In this document: piece by piece, positions 1-5,433 of the stretch
Position numbering within the stretch: the first letter of the stretch is position 1
How the letters are laid out: each line of letters begins with the position of its first letter
Source: RUG760 sp045642205
GTDB taxonomy: Bacteria; Bacillota; Clostridia; Lachnospirales; Bianqueaceae
DNA: 7,497 nt
Direction: 5' to 3'
NCBI GenBank assembly: GCA_045642205.1
Contig: JAZUIK010000026.1
Span: 1-7,497 of the forward strand
Translations under genes and position numbers: made by a program
The notes under the pieces: model-generated
Told to the model about the DNA's origin: nothing
What the model saw: the letters and a program-made list of their open reading frames with translations, nothing else
Databases searched by the model: none

Positions 1-387
1 CATGGAGATCTCTTCATCCACCACAGAAAAGATACGCTCATCAAATCCCTCATAATGTCCGCACAGAAGGATCAGATGATCCATTTCTGACAGTTCATGG
101 GCCTTTTTCTGGTCGTATCGTACTCCGGCAGGTGTCACTGCGACTACCACGGAACTTTCTGTACGAATAGATGCCACTGCCTTCAGCATAGGTTCACATC
201 GAAGCACCATGCCTCTTCCGCCTCCGTAGGGAGAATCATCCACTGCCCGAAAGCTTCCCTTTACATAGTCTCTAACGTCCAGGACTTCGATCTCCACAAG
301 TCCCACTTTCACCGCTCTGTCGATACTGTGAAACTTTAGAAAGCTCTCAAAGTTTACCGGACATACCGTCAGAATACTGATCTTCAT
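1..387 (-). CDS. trmD: tRNA (guanine-N1-)-methyltransferase TrmD, N-terminal part (cut by window edge)
   Basis: TrmD transfers a methyl group from S-adenosylmethionine to N1 of guanosine 37 in tRNA, which prevents +1 frameshifting; it acts in the cytoplasm as a trefoil-knot SPOUT dimer. The first 129 residues are present. Seen directly: DDSPYGGGRGM at residues 50-60 and LCGHYEGFDERI at 108-119, the latter a TrmD signature in the cofactor-binding knot. The frame is open to the window edge; the catalytic C-terminal domain lies outside. The ATG (387-385) shares its A with the TAA stop of the upstream fucosidase gene (TAATG), and no strong Shine-Dalgarno site precedes it, so translation probably depends on ribosomes finishing the fucosidase. 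The N-terminus (LTVCPVNFESF) departs from the common LTLFPEMF form, so this is a divergent branch, but family membership is secure. Confidence 0.93.
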   Translation of the reverse strand, partial: MKISILTVCPVNFESFLKFHSIDRAVKVGLVEIEVLDVRDYVKGSFRAVDDSPYGGGRGMVLRCEPMLKAVASIRTESSVVVAVTPAGVRYDQKKAHELSEMDHLILLCGHYEGFDERIFSVVDEEISM

Positions 388-2087
388 TACTCAGCCACAA
401 ACAGGGCCAGCTCACCCTTCATCTCGTTTTTACTGTTTCCAAGGACCGCACGGAACTGATAGGTCACACCGGCTTTCAATCCTTCTGCCGTAACGCTGTA
501 TATTCCTTCTTCCGTTACCTCTGTGGAGGGCAGAGTCTCCCATCCATCTTCATAAGAGGAGAGAGCAAATCCGGGATATACGCGGATGTCGAAATGTAGT
601 TCAGCCTTATCAAAGCTTCCCATACTCAGGACCTTGGCAGAGAGCTCTGCCTTTCCTTTACTGAGGCGGATATCCTGATCCTCTGTCAGAGTCTCCACTG
701 CCAGGGGCAGGAAAGCGGGCTTCGGATCGGTGATCTTGACCACCAGAGGATTGAACCAGTCGATACCGCAGTAGATTCTCTGGGCATTCAGAATGGAAAG
801 ATGGAGACCATCATCCTTCTGTTCCATATACGGATGTGCATCGATATCGGGGCGATACTCGGTCAGTTCTCCGGACATTCCCATGACAGATATCTGAGAG
901 TTTTCCGTGATCTCTACAGATTTCAGGATCAGCTCTCTTCTCTGCCCTCTCTTCCATTCCTTCTCACCAAAGAGAACGGCATATACACTGGAACCATCCT
1001 TTGCTTTCATCAGATAGTTCTCCCCCTCATTGGTCAGCACCCAGGGGCGGGTATTATGGAGGCATTCTCCGTTAATAAAATGCCACAGAGCCAGTTCTCT
1101 GATGATTCCTTCCTGTGCCTCACACAGGCGGCCTCTGGCATCCGGTCCGATATTTAAGAGCAGAGATCCGCCCTTTGCTCTGGTGTCCACCAACAGTTTG
1201 ATCACATGGGCACCGGTCTTATAAGTCTCATTGGTGGGCTGATACTGCCATGCCGTTCCTAAGGTAATGCAGGCTTCCCATGCCTGATCCGCACCTACAC
1301 CGGGCAGCTGCTGCTCAGGAGTAGGGATCGCTCCACGGGTAATCAGGATATCCGGCTGCAGATCCCAGGCAATATCCATGCACCATCTCTGCAGAGAAAT
1401 ACCATCCTTACCGATCATGGTCTCACCACCGTCAAAGAACAGGACATCCACCTTACCAAAGTCAGTCATCAGCTCGGTCATCTGAATCTTCAGGTATTCT
1501 CTGTACTTCGCCATGACTTCGTCGCTGTATGCTTCCACAGGGGTACGGGTAATGGTCATATCCTGACTGCGCAGGAAGTTAAAATCCTCAGGTGAAAAAT
1601 AGAAACCTACAGCGATGCCCTGCTTACGGAAAGCTTCCGCATACTTCTTTACCAGATCCTCTCCGATGGCCGTATTCTCCACATTAAAGGATGTAGACTT
1701 ACTGGGCCACAGACAGAAGCCGCAATGATGCTTGGTAGTCAGAACTGCATATTTGAAACCTGCCAGCTTAGCTAGGGATGCCAGATGGTCAAAATCCCAC
1801 TCTCCCTTTTCCAAAGTGGTGGGCAATTCTTCGTAAAAACGGTCCACATAGTCCTTGGAAGCACCGACCAGAGTATGACTGATAACGCAGCCAAGCTGTG
1901 CATCAATGGACCAGTGGATAAACAGACCCATACCGGCGTCTCTCAGCCATTCCAGACGCTCCGGTTTATTTCTGGAAACAAACTCTGCTTCCAAAGTATT
2001 GCTCTGTACCGCGGATTCATCAACGCGATCTCCCTGTGCTGCCTTCTTGACAGAGGGAAGTAAATGTGAACTTAAATTCAGTGCCAT
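387..2087 (-). CDS. GH29 alpha-L-fucosidase, predicted intracellular
   Basis: This predicted 566-residue retaining alpha-L-fucosidase would remove terminal fucose from glycans. Visible blocks of the family (beta/alpha)8 barrel include GLFIHWS (54-60, His58), LTTKHHCGFCLWPSK (116-130), GFYFSPEDF (161-169), VLFFDGGE (215-222) with Asp219 as likely nucleophile, WEACITLGTAW (270-280) with Glu271 a candidate acid/base, and KGGSLLLNIGPDARG (305-319). A beta-sandwich region follows (about 340-455). The last 110 residues resemble a fibronectin type III-like domain (GLKAGVTYQFRAVL). The HHDGF motif usual in the family reads HHCGF here. There is no signal peptide or membrane segment, so it probably acts on imported oligosaccharides. 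An AAGGAG site (2099-2094) lies 6 nt before the ATG. The gene overlaps the upstream pseudouridine synthase gene by 10 nt and trmD by 1 nt. The exact linkage specificity (alpha-1,2/3/4/6) cannot be read from the sequence. Confidence 0.93.
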   Translation of the reverse strand: MALNLSSHLLPSVKKAAQGDRVDESAVQSNTLEAEFVSRNKPERLEWLRDAGMGLFIHWSIDAQLGCVISHTLVGASKDYVDRFYEELPTTLEKGEWDFDHLASLAKLAGFKYAVLTTKHHCGFCLWPSKSTSFNVENTAIGEDLVKKYAEAFRKQGIAVGFYFSPEDFNFLRSQDMTITRTPVEAYSDEVMAKYREYLKIQMTELMTDFGKVDVLFFDGGETMIGKDGISLQRWCMDIAWDLQPDILITRGAIPTPEQQLPGVGADQAWEACITLGTAWQYQPTNETYKTGAHVIKLLVDTRAKGGSLLLNIGPDARGRLCEAQEGIIRELALWHFINGECLHNTRPWVLTNEGENYLMKAKDGSSVYAVLFGEKEWKRGQRRELILKSVEITENSQISVMGMSGELTEYRPDIDAHPYMEQKDDGLHLSILNAQRIYCGIDWFNPLVVKITDPKPAFLPLAVETLTEDQDIRLSKGKAELSAKVLSMGSFDKAELHFDIRVYPGFALSSYEDGWETLPSTEVTEEGIYSVTAEGLKAGVTYQFRAVLGNSKNEMKGELALFVAE

Positions 2088-3058
2088 GTTGTACTCCTTA
2101 TGATCTCTTCAAAATCTTCCGGTAATGGTGCCTCTACCCTGTATTGCTCCTGGGTAAAGGGGTGTATAAAACTCAGGCATGCGCTGTGGAGCATGGTCCT
2201 TGGGATCTTGGTCTTTGGTCCGCTGCCATACAGATCATCCCCAAGGAGCGGATGTCCAAGAGCCGCCATATGGGTGCGGATCTGATGGGTACGCCCCGTC
2301 TTTAACTGGAGGTGCACAAGAGTCACTTCCTGGCTTTGAAAGCTGCCGCTCTTCAGAGCTTTCCACATCGTGAAGGCGCTGAGTTCTTCTTCCGTTTCCT
2401 CCCTGATCCCGATGGTCTCGTCCACCATATGGACCGGTATCATCAAGCTGAGAGGCTGGTCATTTTTGCCTCTTTTTATTGTACTCTTTATTCGGACTAA
2501 AGGAAACTCACAAACTCCTTCTCCGCTCAATTTGCCTTCGACCAAAGCCAGATATTCTCTTTTGAGGGTTCGGTTCTCCCTTTGCTCCTTCAGCCGGTTG
2601 GCAGCAATGGCATTTCTCGCTGAGAGGATCGCTCCGGAAGTTTCTTTATCCAGCCTTCCAATCAACCTTGCAGGCTCTTCATATCGATCTGCCAGACGAT
2701 TGATCAGCGTATCCGTAAAATGTCCGTTCGCAGGATGACAGACCAGACCGGATGGCTTGTTGATGACCATCAGATCCGCATCTTCATATAGGATCTCCAC
2801 ATCGCCCGGCGTCTTTTCGACCACCGGTCCTTCATCCTGGAAACAGGCTGTGACAGAGTCCCCTGCTTTGATGGGCATCCCCGTTGTGACATACCGTACT
2901 CTTCCACCTTCATCGATCCAGTTCTTTTTCTGATTGACCAACAGGCCTGTTTGAGAAAACTTGATACTGCGGATCTGTCTGGTGGTCAGCTGCATTCTGG
3001 TCCTTAGGATCTCGCCCAGAGATCGACCTTCATCTTCGAAGGTAGCTGTATATTCCAA
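2078..3058 (-). CDS. RluA/RluD-family RNA pseudouridine synthase
   Basis: The protein isomerises uridine to pseudouridine in RNA, probably rRNA; the exact target site is not readable. It has about 326 residues, in the range of RluD-like enzymes. Residues 1-75 form an S4-like RNA-binding region (LGEILRTRMQLTTRQIRSI, then IKAGDSV). The catalytic domain begins at EILYEDADLMVINKPSGLVCHP (88-109). It carries the RluA signature GRLDKETSG (134-142, catalytic Asp137) and LKTGRTHQIRTHMAALGHP (252-270) followed by LLGDDLYG. The usual His before RLD is Gly here. It is the first gene of an operon with the fucosidase and trmD. The start is uncertain: the frame opens at a TTG (3058-3056), but the strong AGGAGG (3084-3079) lies 20 nt upstream, too far for that codon. 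An in-frame ATA (3070-3068) sits at the ideal 8-nt spacing and would add four residues (initiator-D-K-V) before the TTG, which would then be read as Leu. Confidence 0.93.
   Translation of the reverse strand: MEYTATFEDEGRSLGEILRTRMQLTTRQIRSIKFSQTGLLVNQKKNWIDEGGRVRYVTTGMPIKAGDSVTACFQDEGPVVEKTPGDVEILYEDADLMVINKPSGLVCHPANGHFTDTLINRLADRYEEPARLIGRLDKETSGAILSARNAIAANRLKEQRENRTLKREYLALVEGKLSGEGVCEFPLVRIKSTIKRGKNDQPLSLMIPVHMVDETIGIREETEEELSAFTMWKALKSGSFQSQEVTLVHLQLKTGRTHQIRTHMAALGHPLLGDDLYGSGPKTKIPRTMLHSACLSFIHPFTQEQYRVEAPLPEDFEEIIRSTTWH
2094..2099 (-). promoter_or_regulatory. Shine-Dalgarno site of the fucosidase gene
   Basis: AAGGAG on the minus strand lies 6 nt before the fucosidase ATG (2087-2085), inside the last codons of the upstream pseudouridine synthase gene. 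It fixes the start of the fucosidase and shows that the gene has its own ribosome entry despite the overlap. Confidence 0.8.
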
Positions 3059-3078
3059 TACCTTATCTATGACCTGAT

Positions 3079-3084
3079 CCTCCT
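3079..3084 (-). promoter_or_regulatory. Strong Shine-Dalgarno site with no canonical start at normal spacing
   Basis: AGGAGG on the minus strand is a full match to the anti-Shine-Dalgarno sequence. No in-frame ATG, GTG or TTG lies 5-10 nt downstream. The in-frame codons that follow are GTC, ATA, GAT, AAG, GTA and TTG. ATA falls 8 nt away and TTG 20 nt away. This site decides how the start of the pseudouridine synthase is read. Confidence 0.75.
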
Positions 3085-3105
3085 TTACTGCAGCAATTTC
3101 ATTTC

Positions 3106-3114
3106 ATTATAGCA
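3106..3114 (-). promoter_or_regulatory. Extended -10 promoter of the pseudouridine synthase-fucosidase-trmD operon
   Basis: The minus strand reads TGTGCTATAAT here: a perfect TATAAT (3111-3106) preceded by TGC, with TRTG context, as in extended -10 sigma-A promoters. At 17-nt spacing the -35 position holds GCCATG, which is poor, so the extended -10 probably carries the activity. Transcription would start near 3099 and give a leader of about 30-40 nt containing the AGGAGG site. The promoter lies directly behind, and partly within, the terminator of the preceding gene. Confidence 0.7.
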
Positions 3115-3115
3115 C

Positions 3116-3153
3116 AAAACAAAAGTGCCATGGCGTTTTGCCATGACACCTTT
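3116..3153 (-). terminator. Rho-independent terminator of the phosphatidyltransferase gene
   Basis: On the minus strand, arms at 3153-3140 and 3134-3121 form a 14-bp stem with two G-T wobbles and a 5-nt loop (AAAAC). The stem is followed by a U-rich tail, TTTTGTTTTG. It starts 3 nt after the TAA stop of the phosphatidyltransferase gene and separates it from the downstream operon. Confidence 0.88.
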
Positions 3154-3156
3154 ATC

Positions 3157-3753
3157 TTACTTTGTATAGTTTCTTGTTTCTTCTCCGGCTGCTTTTTTAA
3201 CCTTCAGTTCTTTCCATTGAAGGATGTAAAAGCGTGTATATAAGACCAGCGTTATGACCATAACGGCTGCACAGACAAGAACAATGGTCTCTCTCAGCCC
3301 ATCGGACATTCCATTGAACAACAGCAGGGAAATGACCGTCGCATCCGTCACAACACAGCATACCTTTCCGTACCATTCCGATTTCTTGGGAACCACATCG
3401 TAGTGGATTGCTGAATAAAAACCTGCTGCCAGCATAAAACCTTCCTTCACGATAATGAGGCTCAGAAGGATCCAGAGAATGGGGTAATTCACCAACAGAC
3501 AGATCACAATGATTCCCTGGGTCAGCTTATCTGCCAGAGGATCCAATACGATACCAAACTGCGATACCTGGTTCAGCTTTCTTGCCAGCATCCCATCAAA
3601 CAGATCTGTTACCATACCGCATCCCAGTACGATCAGAGATGCCACAAAATGATCTGTCAGATACAAGGCAGCGAAAACAGGAATACAGGCAATTCGAAAT
3701 CCGCTCAGCAGGTTCGGGATCGTCAGTATATCTTTTTTCGTAAGTTTGTACAT
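3157..3753 (-). CDS. CDP-alcohol phosphatidyltransferase family membrane protein (PgsA-like)
   Basis: This integral membrane enzyme would exchange CMP on a CDP-activated lipid (typically CDP-diacylglycerol) for an alcohol. Glycerol-3-phosphate (PgsA type, phosphatidylglycerol synthesis) or phosphatidylglycerol (cardiolipin synthesis) are the likely acceptors. The complete CAP motif D-x2-D-G-x2-A-R-x8-G-x3-D-x3-D is present as TDLFDGMLARKLNQ then GIVLDPLADK, with metal-binding Asp50, Asp53, Asp71 and Asp75 counted from this start. The opening (KDILTIPNLLSGFRI) is typical, and several hydrophobic helices flank the motif. I chose the ATG at 3753-3751 (198 aa) because AAGGAG lies 4 nt before it. 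An ATG at 3768 would add five residues (203 aa) but has no convincing ribosome site. The gene is monocistronic, divergent from the EEP operon, and ends at its own terminator. The acceptor cannot be decided from sequence. Confidence 0.9.
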   Translation of the reverse strand: MYKLTKKDILTIPNLLSGFRIACIPVFAALYLTDHFVASLIVLGCGMVTDLFDGMLARKLNQVSQFGIVLDPLADKLTQGIIVICLLVNYPILWILLSLIIVKEGFMLAAGFYSAIHYDVVPKKSEWYGKVCCVVTDATVISLLLFNGMSDGLRETIVLVCAAVMVITLVLYTRFYILQWKELKVKKAAGEETRNYTK

Positions 3754-3773
3754 TTCTCTCCTTTTCATATCTC

Positions 3774-3787
3774 TTGGCTTTTGCCAA
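3774..3787 (-). repeat. Small hairpin in the phosphatidyltransferase mRNA leader
   Basis: TTGGC-AAAA-GCCAA on the minus strand forms a 5-bp stem with a 4-nt loop between the promoter and the start codon. It ends 6 nt before the upstream ATG (3768). It might affect mRNA stability or translation, but a stem this short can arise by chance. Confidence 0.35.
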
Positions 3788-3807
3788 CGGACATGATCTG
3801 AAACAAT

Positions 3808-3816
3808 ATTATAGCA
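3808..3816 (-). promoter_or_regulatory. Extended -10 promoter of the phosphatidyltransferase gene
   Basis: The minus strand reads TATGCTATAAT, a perfect TATAAT (3813-3808) with an upstream TGC and TRTG context. The -35 region (TATTCT at 17-nt spacing) is weak. The predicted transcript starts near 3801, giving a leader of about 48 nt to the ATG at 3753. The core element is identical to the promoter at 3106-3114. Confidence 0.7.
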
Positions 3817-3868
3817 TATTTCATTTGAATAGAATAGACTTTCCCTGCAAAAAGCGGCTATTCAGGCG

Positions 3869-3897
3869 GTGACATGCATTCCGTTTGGTGCTACAAT
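3869..3897 (+). promoter_or_regulatory. Near-consensus sigma-A promoter of the EEP operon
   Basis: GTGACA (3869-3874, five of six matches to TTGACA) and TACAAT (3892-3897, five of six matches to TATAAT) are separated by exactly 17 nt. The -10 is extended by TGC at 3889-3891. Transcription should start near 3904, just before the dyad at 3909-3924. It is the best promoter match in the window and diverges from the promoter at 3808-3816. Confidence 0.78.
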
Positions 3898-3908
3898 AGA
3901 TTTCACAG

Positions 3909-3924
3909 CAGTGATACTTCACTG
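3909..3924 (+). repeat. Perfect inverted repeat at the 5' end of the EEP transcript
   Basis: CAGTGA-TACT-TCACTG forms a 6-bp perfect dyad with a 4-nt centre. It begins about 5 nt after the expected transcription start, a position where a repressor could bind, or where a small stem could protect the mRNA 5' end. A further TTCAC copy lies just upstream (3902-3906). No known operator is recognised. Confidence 0.45.
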
Positions 3925-3939
3925 AAAACTGTCTATCTC

Positions 3940-3945
3940 AGGAGG
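3940..3945 (+). promoter_or_regulatory. Strong Shine-Dalgarno site of the EEP gene
   Basis: AGGAGG lies 8 nt before the ATG at 3954, an optimal match and spacing. It fixes the start and supports high expression. Confidence 0.85.
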
Positions 3946-3953
3946 TTTTTCCT

Positions 3954-4778
3954 ATGCAATACAAAGTAATGACATTCAATATCCAGCACGGTATCGACTA
4001 TCTGCGTCGCATCGCGTCTCTTCCCGTTAATCCGTCTAAGATCGATCTCAGTAAACTGAGTCCGGAACAGATGGAAGAGTTCAAGAAAAAACTTCCTCGC
4101 AGAGAAGACCCTACCCTGATCGATCTGGAAAAGGTCGGTAAGGCAATCGCCTCCGAAGCACCTGTATTCTGTGCTCTGAATGAGGTCCGTAATGACTCTC
4201 ACGATGAATGCTATACCAATCAGGCAAAGGCTATCGCCGCTGCAGCCGGTATGCCCTACTACTATTTCGCAGAAGCCGTCTACCTGGGTGGCCAGGGCCC
4301 TTACGGCAATGCACTGGTCTCTTCCTGGCCCATTGTAGAAGCTGAGACAATCAAGATCCCGGATCCTCTTGTGAAGGATGAACCTGCTTACTACGAGACT
4401 CGCTGCGTCCTGAAGGCTAAACTCAAATCTCCTGAAGGAAAGCTCCTTACAGTCCTGATCACCCATATGGGTCTGGCTAAGCAGGAAGCTCGTAATGCTG
4501 TTCAGACTGTCATTGAAAATCTGGATCCCACGGAGCCTACCGTTTTGATGGGCGACTTCAACCTGACTCCTGACAGTGACATCATCCAGCCCATCTTTGA
4601 GAACTTCAAGAGCTGTATGGACCTTCTTCCCGAAGGCATCTGCACATATCCCTCTGACGCTCCTGACATCAAGATCGACTATATCTTCGCTGCCGGTCCT
4701 ACCGAGTTTGTCTCCGCAGAGATCCCTGAGCTGATCGTTTCTGATCATAGACCTCACACCGCTGTCATCGAGCTGTAA
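3954..4778 (+). CDS. Endonuclease/exonuclease/phosphatase (EEP, DNase I-like fold) family hydrolase
   Basis: This predicted 274-residue metal-dependent phosphodiesterase or phosphatase has no signal peptide, so it is probably cytoplasmic. The EEP active-site blocks appear in order: MTFNIQHG (6-13, Asn9), ALNEVRND (74-81, metal-binding Glu77), YGNALVSSWPI (117-127), LITHMGL (168-174, His171), MGDFNLTPDSD (199-209, Asp201 and Asn203), TYPSDAPDIKIDYIF (231-245, Asp242) and VSDHRPH (262-268, Asp264-His265, the catalytic pair). Asn9 and Glu77 are 68 residues apart because of a charged, helix-prone insertion at about 14-60. The substrate is open; the family cleaves DNA, RNA, sphingomyelin, inositol phosphates and nucleotide-linked compounds. 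Arginine codons are mostly CGT/CGC (6 of 8), which suggests high expression. It is followed 10 nt later by a membrane-protein gene in the same operon and faces a lipid-synthesis gene across a divergent promoter region. Confidence 0.92.
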   Translation: MQYKVMTFNIQHGIDYLRRIASLPVNPSKIDLSKLSPEQMEEFKKKLPRREDPTLIDLEKVGKAIASEAPVFCALNEVRNDSHDECYTNQAKAIAAAAGMPYYYFAEAVYLGGQGPYGNALVSSWPIVEAETIKIPDPLVKDEPAYYETRCVLKAKLKSPEGKLLTVLITHMGLAKQEARNAVQTVIENLDPTEPTVLMGDFNLTPDSDIIQPIFENFKSCMDLLPEGICTYPSDAPDIKIDYIFAAGPTEFVSAEIPELIVSDHRPHTAVIEL

Positions 4779-4781
4779 GGA
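4777..4781 (+). promoter_or_regulatory. Shine-Dalgarno site of the membrane-protein gene, overlapping the EEP stop codon
   Basis: AAGGA lies 7 nt before the ATG at 4789 and shares two bases with the TAA stop of the EEP gene (4776-4778). This suggests that translation of the second gene is coupled to termination on the first. Confidence 0.7.
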
Positions 4782-4788
4782 CCATCAA

Positions 4789-5433
4789 ATGATACTGCCG
4801 CCCCAAGCACCCACACCCCCTAATACGGGAACTATCAAAGAATCTGTCAATCGTCTCGCGTATCGATTATTTATCAATACAGAAAAGAGGTATAAAATAC
4901 CTTTGTGGATCGCCATTCCGATTCTGCTGATTGTCATTGGAGGCTTTGCGCTTGTCATCTTTTCATCTCCAAAATCTGCATCAAAAATAGCTGCTCAGTA
5001 TGTCTACCATATGGTTTTAGGTGATATCGAAAACATGGACCAATACAGTGCAGTCACTTATAGAGATTGTATAAATGATCTTAACATCGAGAATGCAGAC
5101 CAAATATATCGGTTAAACCAAATGGAAATCTATGATAGTCGGCATAACATGCTGACAAATCAGTTTGGTGCATCATTTAAGATGAAGACCATGGTTACAG
5201 AATCACGACCATGCTCCCCCAAGGAGTATATGCTCGCTCAACAAAACTATGGTTTACCTCTGGGAGACATGCAGAATGTAACATCCATAACCCTGTCAGT
5301 TGATATCGAGGGACAGACAACGAACACATTGACCGGAACCGTTATCATGGTAAAGATTGACAGTGTATGGAAAGTGGTAGATGTACAAGGAGAGATTCTG
5401 CAATATATGCCAGTAATTCACAGTGAATTTTAA
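4789..5433 (+). CDS. Single-pass membrane protein of unknown function
   Basis: I do not recognise a defined family. The 214-residue product has a proline-rich cytoplasmic N-terminus (PPQAPTPPNTG, 4-14), a basic stretch (EKRYK, 32-36) and one hydrophobic helix at about 37-58 (IPLWIAIPILLIVIGGFALV). An outer domain of about 155 residues follows. Positive charges before the helix predict N-in, C-out topology. The helix is not at the extreme N-terminus, so it reads as an anchor and not a cleaved signal. In the outer part, KIAAQYVYHMVLGDIENM (66-83) followed by the beta-rich end SITLSVDIEGQ...GTVIMVKIDSVWKVVDV loosely recalls NTF2-like/DUF4878 domains; this is a guess from pattern only. The gene is more AT-rich than its neighbours (sampled lines 35-42% GC) and uses AGA, AGG, CGA and CGG arginine codons. 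It lies 10 nt after the EEP gene and ends in the shared terminator, so it is co-transcribed. Confidence 0.82.
   Translation: MILPPQAPTPPNTGTIKESVNRLAYRLFINTEKRYKIPLWIAIPILLIVIGGFALVIFSSPKSASKIAAQYVYHMVLGDIENMDQYSAVTYRDCINDLNIENADQIYRLNQMEIYDSRHNMLTNQFGASFKMKTMVTESRPCSPKEYMLAQQNYGLPLGDMQNVTSITLSVDIEGQTTNTLTGTVIMVKIDSVWKVVDVQGEILQYMPVIHSEF

Noticed and set aside
97..2373. Several plus-strand open frames of 60-120 codons opposite trmD, the fucosidase and the pseudouridine synthase
   Set aside because: All are antisense to genes with strong family motifs and overlap each other in different frames. None has its own promoter or convincing ribosome site.
3059..3156. Possible small RNA or riboswitch in the gap between the phosphatidyltransferase and pseudouridine synthase genes
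   Set aside because: The gap is only 98 nt and is fully accounted for by a terminator, an extended -10 promoter and a Shine-Dalgarno site; no further conserved fold is visible.
3596..3787. Minus-strand frame of 63 codons overlapping the start of the phosphatidyltransferase gene
   Set aside because: It is a shifted frame of the real gene, opening at a TTG in the leader hairpin, with no domain; the CAP motif frame is clearly the coding one.
3933..4757. Long minus-strand open frame (274 codons) opposite the EEP gene
   Set aside because: The plus strand has clear EEP motifs, a strong promoter and AGGAGG at the right spacing. The antisense product shows no recognisable domain, and its length reflects codon bias of the real gene on the other strand.
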